From Lentisphaerota bacterium (lineage in GTDB: Bacteria > Verrucomicrobiota > Lentisphaeria > Oligosphaerales > JAFGRS01), in contig JAAYZO010000751.1 of the NCBI GenBank assembly GCA_012514865.1, forward strand, positions 1-6,517: a stretch of DNA of 6,517 nucleotides, in the 5' to 3' direction. The notes beneath the pieces are model-generated. The model did no database searches. It was given only the letters and a program-made list of their open reading frames with translations, and was not told where the DNA came from. A program made the translations under genes and the position numbers. Shown here in pieces: positions 1-4,059 of the stretch. Each line of letters begins with the position of its first letter. The first letter of the stretch is position 1.

Positions 1-80
1 CACAGGCTCCGTGCCAGGTGCACATAGGCCAGTTCCTCGCCCGTCCCGCCCCGGTTCCGCTGGATCTGCAGATAGCTCAT
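1..80 (-). CDS. Transposase, N-terminal fragment (runs off the left edge)
   Basis: This is the first 26 codons of a minus-strand gene whose remainder lies outside the window. The start is well supported: ATG at 80-78 is preceded, 6 bases away, by a perfect AGGAGG (92-87). The peptide begins MSYLQIQRNRGGTG and continues with a segment reading EELAYVHLARSL. A basic strand, then a charged turn, then Y-V-x-L resembles the N-terminus of IS1634/IS4-type DDE transposases, which often start with a short beta-rich segment of this kind. The catalytic core is not in view, so family assignment rests on a short match. Another transposase remnant lies directly upstream on the same strand (242-421), which supports an insertion-sequence setting. 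It could instead be an unrelated small-protein start; the coding start itself is more certain than the family. Confidence 0.5.
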   Translation of the reverse strand, partial: MSYLQIQRNRGGTGEELAYVHLARSL

Positions 81-110
81 CGAGTGCCTCCTGACCAGCC
101 ACCTGTACAT

Positions 111-139
111 ACCATATGGTAGCTATGAGTGAAAAGCAA
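111..139 (-). promoter_or_regulatory. Candidate promoter of the left-edge transposase
   Basis: Read on the minus strand, TTGCTT (139-134) and TATGGT (116-111) are separated by exactly 17 bases. They match the sigma-70 consensus at 3/6 and 4/6 positions. Transcription would start near 104, giving a leader of about 25 bases that contains the AGGAGG site. The -10 overlaps the perfect palindrome accatatggt (111-120), which could bind a dimeric regulator. Confidence 0.35.
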
Positions 140-202
140 GCGTTGAAAAGCAATTCCCGCAGGAAGAAGCACGAGGAGGCTAGCCCAAGCTTACATAGCT
201 AC
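119..202. repeat. 9-bp perfect inverted repeat upstream of the transposase start
   Basis: gtagctatg (119-127) is the exact reverse complement of catagctac (194-202), with 66 bases between. The left copy overlaps the candidate transposase promoter. It may be part of an insertion-sequence end or a looping operator. The arms do not extend beyond 9 bp, so chance cannot be excluded. Confidence 0.3.
130..153. repeat. Duplicated 10-mer next to the transposase promoter
   Basis: tgaaaagcaa occurs at 130-139 and again at 144-153, a 14-base step. On the minus strand these read TTGCTTTTCA twice, and the copy nearer the gene supplies the candidate -35 hexamer. This A-rich pair stands out from the GC-rich surroundings. 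It may be a binding site for transposase or host factor, or a small duplication. Confidence 0.4.
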
Positions 203-241
203 AGGCTCAGAGGGTAGTTCAGGGTCGATCTCCCGTTGGGA

Positions 242-421
242 TCACCAGGGGCCTTCCGCTTGCGGCGAGTCCAGCGCTGTGCGGGCAGTCTCCTGCGCGT
301 GCGAGAGGTTGGCCAGAGTCCGCTTCATGGCCTTTGCGCCGCGGCGGTAGCTCTCGCGCAGAAGGTGCCGAGTGTAGGTCTTTCCGCCGGTCGTGGTGTA
401 GGTCGATGAGTCGATAGTCAT
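242..421 (-). pseudogene. IS1634-type transposase, truncated N-terminal remnant
   Basis: A 59-codon minus-strand reading frame (ATG 421-419, TGA 244-242) contains GGKTYTRHLLRESYRRG followed by AMKRTLANLSH. The pattern K-T-Y-T-x-x-L-L-R-E-S-Y-R followed by basic residues and (T/I)-x-A-N-L-S-H is the typical N-terminal signature of IS1634-family transposases, which are normally some 400-600 residues long. After LSH the likeness disappears and the frame ends within 20 residues, so all of the DDE catalytic domain is missing. No convincing Shine-Dalgarno precedes the ATG. I read this as a decayed insertion-sequence fragment, possibly cut by the insertion of the neighbouring element that begins at 1-80. 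The frame stays open upstream to about 532, but that part does not resemble a transposase. Confidence 0.6.
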
Positions 422-585
422 AGTGGCTGCTATGCCTATCACAGAGATCCACAGTAGTGACCACATACTCAAGGCCGAAATCCAGCAAAGCACTGCATGG
501 CCATGGTTTCCGGCTGGAGACGGAGGGACCATCCGCCTGACCGGCCGGGACGCCGCGCGACCAGGCTATGAGCGCAAGAACGAGA

Positions 586-619
586 CGGCGCCCGGCGGGG
601 TCAGTCCCGCCGGGCGCCG
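586..619 (-). terminator. Intrinsic terminator of the thioredoxin gene
   Basis: A perfect 14-bp GC stem (586-599 paired with 606-619) closes a 6-base loop. It lies 24 bases beyond the thioredoxin stop codon. On the minus strand the stem is followed by TCTCGTTCTTG, a T-rich but interrupted tract. The stem is very strong and the tail is mediocre, which is common in high-GC genomes. Nothing on the plus strand would need it. Confidence 0.65.
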
Positions 620-643
620 CGGTGTTTCAGACATCCGACGTCC

Positions 644-955
644 TCAGGCCAGGGCCTTCTTCAGGACGTCCTTCTGCTGAACGCCGACCCACTGCTGCGC
701 CGCCTTGCCATCCTTGAACAGGATCAGGGTCGGGATCGAGCGCACGCCGAACTTGGCCGCCAGGGCGGGCGCCTCGTCGACGTTGACCTTGGCGATCACG
801 CAGGCACCGGCGACGTCGCCGGCGAGGTCCTCGAGGATCGGCGTCTGCATGCGGCACGGTCCACACCACGGCGCCCAGAAGTCCACCAGCACCGCCCCCG
901 TCGCCACCACATCCGCGAAGTTCTTCTCGGTCAGTTCAGTCAGTTTGCCAGCCAT
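644..955 (-). CDS. trxA: Thioredoxin
   Basis: A 103-residue, single-domain thioredoxin, which is the usual length for the family. It is a cytoplasmic dithiol-disulfide oxidoreductase that keeps protein thiols reduced and is normally recharged by thioredoxin reductase. The active site WCGPC is at residues 30-34 (Cys31, Cys34) behind VDFWAP, and the cis-proline loop SIPT places the conserved proline at residue 75. The buried aspartate of the VDFW strand is present, as is the C-terminal phenylalanine-lysine-glycine turn (LFKDGK). There is no signal peptide. I chose ATG 955-953 because GGAG (965-962) lies 6 bases upstream. The in-frame ATG at 961-959 abuts that site directly and would have no spacing. 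The frame extends upstream to 1105 without thioredoxin-like sequence. The gene is monocistronic, with its own promoter (1093-1121) and terminator (586-619). The function is very secure. Confidence 0.95.
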   Translation of the reverse strand: MAGKLTELTEKNFADVVATGAVLVDFWAPWCGPCRMQTPILEDLAGDVAGACVIAKVNVDEAPALAAKFGVRSIPTLILFKDGKAAQQWVGVQQKDVLKKALA

Positions 956-1092
956 CGTCATCTCCAGAGGTTCATGGCCGCAGGCGCCGCCGCGGCACCG
1001 GCAGAAACACACCTGGCCTTGGACCGCGCCGGACCGGCCGGGTTGCCGCACCGCCGCCGTCAGCGTGTCCGGCCAACGGCCATCATGGGGGG

Positions 1093-1121
1093 ACGATACA
1101 CCCATCGGCCGGCCTTGCCAA
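1093..1121 (-). promoter_or_regulatory. Candidate sigma-70 promoter of the thioredoxin gene
   Basis: On the minus strand TTGGCA (1121-1116) and TATCGT (1098-1093) are spaced by 17 bases, matching the consensus at 5/6 and 4/6 positions. This predicts a leader of roughly 130 bases before the ATG at 955. The leader is GC-rich, and I saw no recognisable riboswitch in it. Confidence 0.45.
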
Positions 1122-1214
1122 CAGTCCCGACGGCGGGCGCGCAGGGACAGCAGGGAGCGGCGGGTGCCGCGGGCGGCGCCGAGACGTGGGCGTCACGAGC
1201 CGAGTGGCGGGTCC

Positions 1215-1237
1215 CCCGGGCGCTGCCGGCGCCCGGG
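1215..1237. repeat. GC-rich hairpin
   Basis: cccgggcgc (1215-1223) pairs perfectly with gcgcccggg (1229-1237) around the 5-base loop tgccg. No T-tract follows on either strand, so an intrinsic terminator is unlikely. A second, smaller hairpin (arms 1245-1249 and 1253-1257) follows at once. The role is unknown. Confidence 0.45.
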
Positions 1238-1324
1238 AGGTCCGCGGGCGGCGCCCGTGGGGTGCATGACATTCCTGTCGGTGCGAAGAAGGAGAGGTGA
1301 TCCTCCACGTGGGATTCCGGTTCC

Positions 1325-1423
1325 TCGAGATCGGGATCGCTATCGGGATCGGGATCGACGTCCGGTCCATTTGTGTCAGAGCGGCACTCTTGGCGATTTC
1401 GATAGCGATCACGATCCCGATTT
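1325..1423. repeat. Inverted pair of hexamer tandem repeats (ATCGNN)
   Basis: The left arm is six consecutive hexamers: tcgaga, tcggga, tcgcta, tcggga, tcggga, tcgacg (1325-1360). The right arm is five hexamers on the opposite polarity: cgattt, cgatag, cgatca, cgatcc, cgattt (1394-1423). Taking 1330-1357 against the reverse complement of 1394-1421, 22 of 28 positions match and the hexamer register is kept. The 36-base spacer is not repetitive. The element could fold into a long imperfect hairpin or serve as paired protein-binding sites. It lies in non-coding DNA upstream of the HAD promoter. Confidence 0.75.
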
Positions 1424-1556
1424 GGGCTCTCCCAACCCAGGACAGGGCACCCTGTCGGGTCCTGTTCTATAGGTGTCACCACAACCTGCAGGCGAGATGA
1501 ACTCCCGGTCCCGCCCAGCCGACAAACCTCTCATGCACCCGCGCCGTGGAACCTGC

Positions 1557-1585
1557 TTTCCAGCGCCGTGGACGCCGGCTATAGT
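1557..1585 (+). promoter_or_regulatory. Candidate sigma-70 promoter of the HAD phosphatase gene
   Basis: TTTCCA (1557-1562) and TATAGT (1580-1585) are separated by exactly 17 bases, matching the consensus at 4/6 and 5/6 positions. Transcription from about 1592 would give a leader of roughly 64 bases ending in the GAGGAG ribosome-binding site at 1645-1650. Confidence 0.5.
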
Positions 1586-1655
1586 GGCCGCAGGCGGCCT
1601 GGAGCGCGGCATGGGCAGAGCGGCCCTCCGAACGCGGCTGCGGCGAGGAGATACC

Positions 1656-2432
1656 ATGCGGGATCTGCGCGAGAAACGTGCCTTCATCTGCGACATGGAT
1701 GGCGTCATCTACCACGGCGACCGGCTGCTCCCCGGCGTCGCCGAGTTCCTCGACTGGCTCGTCACCCATGACAAGCTCTTCCTCTTCCTAACCAACAGCA
1801 GCGAGCGCTCGCCGCGCGAGCTGAGCCAGAAGCTTCGCCGGCTCGGCCTGACGGTCTCCGAGGAGCACTTCTACACCAGCGCCCTGGCGACGGCCAGCTT
1901 CCTGGCCAGCCAGCAGCCCGGCGGCAGCGCCTACGTCATCGGCGAGGCCGGCCTCACGAACGCCCTCTACGAGGCCGGCTTCACCATGAACAACGTCGAT
2001 CCGGACTACGTCGTCGTCGGCGAGACGCGCGGCTACAGCTACGAGAAGATCGAGCATGCGGTGCATCTGGTGCGGCGCGGGGCGCGGCTGATCGGCACCA
2101 ACCCCGACCTCACCGGGCCCACCGAGAAGGGCATCGTGCCGGCCACCGGGGCGCTGATCGCGCCGATCGAGCTGGCCACCGGCTCCAAGGCCTACTTCGT
2201 CGGCAAGCCCAATCCCCTCATCATGCGCCACGCCCTCAAGAAGCTCGGCTGTCGACGCGAGGAGACCGCCATCGTCGGCGACCGCATGGACACCGACATC
2301 GTCGCCGGGGTCGAGGCCGACATCGAGACGGTCCTGGTGCTCTCCGGGGTGGCCCAGCGCGCCGACCTGCCGCGCTTCGCCTACGCCCCGCGCTATGTCC
2401 TCGACGGCGTCGGCGATATCATCGGCGACTGA
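1656..2432 (+). CDS. HAD-superfamily IIA hydrolase, NagD-like phosphatase
   Basis: A 258-residue cytoplasmic phosphatase of the HAD IIA (NagD/p-nitrophenylphosphatase) group, which is normally about 250-280 residues. All four HAD motifs are present: I, DMDGVIY, with nucleophile Asp13 and acid/base Asp15; II, FLTNSS (Thr46, Asn47); III, GKPNP, with Lys184; IV, GDRMDTD (Asp209, Asp214) for Mg2+. The C2-type cap sits between motifs II and III and includes GTNPD (147-151), typical of NagD relatives. The group removes phosphate from small metabolites: NagD itself acts on UMP, and others on 2-phosphoglycolate, glycerol phosphate or pyridoxal phosphate. The substrate cannot be read from the sequence. 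The start at 1656 is preceded by GAGGAG 5 bases upstream. The open frame reaches back to 1473, but that part is not HAD-like. The gene stands alone: promoter at 1557-1585, no co-directional neighbour, and no glucosamine genes nearby. Family certain, substrate unknown. Confidence 0.9.
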   Translation: MRDLREKRAFICDMDGVIYHGDRLLPGVAEFLDWLVTHDKLFLFLTNSSERSPRELSQKLRRLGLTVSEEHFYTSALATASFLASQQPGGSAYVIGEAGLTNALYEAGFTMNNVDPDYVVVGETRGYSYEKIEHAVHLVRRGARLIGTNPDLTGPTEKGIVPATGALIAPIELATGSKAYFVGKPNPLIMRHALKKLGCRREETAIVGDRMDTDIVAGVEADIETVLVLSGVAQRADLPRFAYAPRYVLDGVGDIIGD

Positions 2433-2582
2433 CCGCGGCGAGAGTGTCACGGCGGGTACGGGCGGCGCTACTTCGGCGCTTCCGGCAACTGCGTACTCAG
2501 TGGTGAAGACGGTGAGAGCATCGCTCCACGCCGGGAAGGACGCATGTGATTGATGAGCCCGTTTCGCGGGAAGGGGGGATTG

Positions 2583-2731
2583 AACCACGAAGGGCACGAA
2601 AAGCACGAACGAGAGGACACTCGGAGAGGTGAAAGCGCGACGACAGTCCGTCAGGCGCCCGGCGCCGTGTGCGTGTCAGTCCTCCCTGATCCTATCCTCA
2701 CCTGTTCGTGTCTTTCGTGCTTTTCGTGGTT
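2583..2731. repeat. Inverted 9-mer (CACGAARRN) repeat element, about 149 bp
   Basis: The left arm (2583-2610) starts aaccacgaa and carries three 9-base units: cacgaaggg, cacgaaaag, cacgaacga. The right arm (2704-2731), read from the other strand from the outside in, carries cacgaaaag, cacgaaaga, cacgaacag. Over the 28-base arms 24 positions match, and all four mismatches are purine-for-purine. The 93-base centre is unrelated sequence containing two adjacent ggcgcc palindromes. I found no flanking direct repeat, so transposition is not shown. From memory, similar CCACGAAG-type 9-mers recur between genes in many environmental genomes. The position between convergent genes fits a structural or terminator role. 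Confidence 0.8.
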
Positions 2732-2840
2732 GCTGATCGTCTCGGGCTTGCCCTGGACCGTCACGACCGGCTGGCGACCTCGGCAACCGTCCCGAAGGCC
2801 ATGCTACGATCGGCAAGTCACTGGCAGAGAACACCCCGTA

Positions 2841-2861
2841 AAGGAAGCCCGTCCAGGGGCT
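2841..2861 (-). terminator. Weak candidate terminator of the dehydrogenase gene
   Basis: agccc (2846-2850) pairs with gggct (2857-2861) around a 6-base loop, starting immediately after the dehydrogenase stop codon. On the minus strand it is followed by TCCTTTACG, a short T-rich tract. The stem is only 5 bp, so this is a weak call. Confidence 0.3.
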
Positions 2862-2862
2862 C

Positions 2863-3807
2863 TCAGCCACGGACCGCCCGCAGCACCGCGGCCAGGCGTC
2901 GGTCACGCCAGGCCGCCAGCTCCTCCGGACTGCGCCCGGCCACCTCGGCCTCGACGCCCTCGGCCAGAGCGGCGGCGGCGCCCGCCGGCAGGGCCGTCCA
3001 GGTCGCCATGTCGCGCCAGCAGGCCGCGAAGGTCGGCCCGACGTGCTCGATGAAGTGGGCGTAGCCGCCCTTGCCGCCGCCGAGATAGTAGGTCAGGTGC
3101 GGCCCCATGAAGGCCCAGCGCAGGCCGGGTCCATCGCAGAGGGCGCGGTCGACATCCTCGACCGAGGCGGCGCCGGAGGCGACCAGGTCGATCGCTTCAC
3201 GCCAGACGGCCGCCGCCAGGCGATTGGCGAGGTGGCCCGGGATCTCGCGGCGCAGCACCACCGCAGTCTTGCCAAGGCCCTCGTAGAAGGCCCGGGCGCG
3301 CTCGACGACTGCCGGCGCCGTCAGCCGCCCGCCGACCAGCTCGACCAGCGGCATCAGGTGCGCCGGGTGGAACGGATGCGCGATCAGGGCGCGCTCCGGA
3401 TGGCGCAGGCCCGCCTGCAGCTCGGAGATGAGCAGCCCGGACGAGCTGCTGGCGATGATCACCTCGGGCTCGAGAAGGCGATCCAGGCTCGCGAAGAGCG
3501 CCCGCTTGACCGCGGTGTCCTCGGCCGCCGATTCCTGGACCAGGCCCGCACCGGCGCAGGCGTCCTCCAGGGTCGCGGCCGGAACCAGCCGCGCCAGCGC
3601 CGGCTCGACCTCGGACGCCGCCATCAGGCCGGCATCGCACAGGGCCTCGAGACGCTGACGGACCGCCGACGGGGCGTCGCGGACCGCCGCCGCGCGGGCG
3701 TCGTAGAGACGCACCGCCAGGCCCTTGGCGGCAAAGAACGCCGCCCAGCCCAGGCCGACGGTACCGACGCCGACCAGCGTCACAGTCTGTGGGTCACGGT
3801 CCTGCAT
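2863..3807 (-). CDS. NAD-dependent 3-hydroxy acid dehydrogenase (3HCDH fold; L-gulonate 3-dehydrogenase/carnitine dehydrogenase type)
   Basis: A 314-residue protein with the two-domain 3-hydroxyacyl-CoA dehydrogenase fold. The N-terminal Rossmann domain has VGVGTVG (12-18), and the acidic residue at the end of strand 2, Asp36 in LYDAR, points to NAD rather than NADP. The family's catalytic region is present: a serine run at 120-123, HPFHP with catalytic His144, Glu156 in LVELVGG, and GHLANR with Asn195. The helical C-terminal domain holds GPGLRWAFMGP (226-236) and a final AAWRDRRL. Its single-domain length, the GLRWAFMGP block and the WRD tail match lambda-crystallin/L-gulonate 3-dehydrogenase and L-carnitine dehydrogenase rather than fatty-acid beta-oxidation enzymes. 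It should therefore oxidise the 3-hydroxyl of a free small acid. The start has GGAG (3821-3818) 10 bases upstream. The gene is divergent from the glycosidase/LarA pair, which suggests a shared sugar-acid role. The exact substrate is uncertain. Confidence 0.85.
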   Translation of the reverse strand: MQDRDPQTVTLVGVGTVGLGWAAFFAAKGLAVRLYDARAAAVRDAPSAVRQRLEALCDAGLMAASEVEPALARLVPAATLEDACAGAGLVQESAAEDTAVKRALFASLDRLLEPEVIIASSSSGLLISELQAGLRHPERALIAHPFHPAHLMPLVELVGGRLTAPAVVERARAFYEGLGKTAVVLRREIPGHLANRLAAAVWREAIDLVASGAASVEDVDRALCDGPGLRWAFMGPHLTYYLGGGKGGYAHFIEHVGPTFAACWRDMATWTALPAGAAAALAEGVEAEVAGRSPEELAAWRDRRLAAVLRAVRG

Positions 3808-3924
3808 TGGCTGCCATCTCCAGCATCCCCATCGCCGCGCCCGGGCTCGCCGGCGCCGCCGGCTCCGGTGTCATCCGACCGCCGGCGCCGGCAGCGCCGG
3901 CCCGCGGCCCCGGGCAAAGCCCGC

Positions 3925-3953
3925 AAACTAGCCTCGCCGGGGCGTCTCTGCAA
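3925..3953 (-). promoter_or_regulatory. Weak candidate promoter of the dehydrogenase gene
   Basis: On the minus strand TTGCAG (3953-3948) and TAGTTT (3930-3925) are 17 bases apart, each 3/6 to consensus. It uses the only A/T-containing patch in this GC-rich divergent region. It would give a leader of about 110 bases. Confidence 0.25.
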
Positions 3954-3956
3954 GGC

Positions 3957-3984
3957 CCCCTGAGGCCAGGCAGGCCCCTCGGGG
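3957..3984. promoter_or_regulatory. Inverted repeat abutting the glycosidase promoter
   Basis: cccc-t-gagg (3957-3965) pairs with cctcgggg (3977-3984): 8 bp with one bulged base and an 11-base centre. It lies directly against the -35 element at 3985 and between the two divergent promoters, a position suited to a regulator-binding site. No regulator gene is in the window. Confidence 0.3.
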
Positions 3985-4013
3985 TGGTCACGGGTGCCCT
4001 CCCGCGCTAGAGT
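3985..4013 (+). promoter_or_regulatory. Candidate sigma-70 promoter of the glycosidase-LarA unit
   Basis: TGGTCA (3985-3990) and TAGAGT (4008-4013) are spaced by 17 bases, each 4/6 to consensus. Transcription would begin near 4020, about 40 bases before the glycosidase start codon. Confidence 0.4.
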
Positions 4014-4059
4014 GTGGCGGTCGTCCTTGATCTCGTTGCCAGCAGGGGAGTCCCGGGCC

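Larger units (their letters stand above)
956..1655. other. 700-base gene-free region between thioredoxin and the HAD gene
   Basis: No convincing gene lies here. Reading frames in this stretch give low-complexity peptides, for example runs of RDRDRYR that come from the hexamer repeat. The region holds the thioredoxin leader and promoter, GC-rich hairpins (1215-1237; a smaller one with 5-bp arms at 1245-1257; a 7-bp one at 1441-1456), the hexamer inverted repeat (1325-1423) and the HAD promoter and leader (1557-1655). I found no tRNA or rRNA. A small RNA cannot be excluded. Confidence 0.6.
2433..2862. other. 430-base intergenic region between convergent genes
   Basis: This separates the 3' ends of the HAD gene (plus) and the dehydrogenase gene (minus). 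It contains the 9-mer inverted repeat at 2583-2731 and a weak hairpin beside the dehydrogenase stop. No reading frame here looks like a protein. I saw no strong plus-strand intrinsic terminator after the HAD stop, so the 9-mer inverted repeat may act as the transcript end for one or both genes. Confidence 0.6.

Noticed and set aside
423..680. Plus-strand 85-codon frame opposite the transposase remnant and thioredoxin 3' end
   Set aside because: It overlaps the thioredoxin terminator and coding end on the other strand and has no recognisable features.
956..1105. Upstream extension of thioredoxin to an ATG at 1105
   Set aside because: The added residues are not thioredoxin-like, and a GGAG site at the right spacing marks the ATG at 955.
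1060..1482. Minus-strand frame giving an RDRDRYRNR-type peptide
   Set aside because: The pattern is only the translation of the ATCGNN hexamer repeat; there is no ribosome-binding site and no domain.
1473..1655. Longer HAD start at 1473
   Set aside because: The extra 61 codons are unrelated to HAD proteins and contain the likely promoter; GAGGAG precedes the ATG at 1656.
1788..2606. 272-codon minus-strand open frame over the HAD gene
   Set aside because: Low-complexity Ala/Gly/Asp/Val peptide antisense to a protein with all four HAD motifs.
2583..2731. CRISPR array
   Set aside because: The units are 9 bases, contiguous and inverted; there are no long identical repeats separated by unique spacers and no cas genes.
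2782..2810. Plus-strand promoter with TACGAT at 2805-2810
   Set aside because: There is no acceptable -35 at 16-18 bases and no plus-strand gene follows; it would only make antisense RNA to the dehydrogenase.
3043..3963. 306-codon open frame on the plus strand over the dehydrogenase
   Set aside because: The peptide is Gln/Arg/Asp-rich and featureless, while the minus strand encodes a full NAD-binding enzyme with intact motifs.
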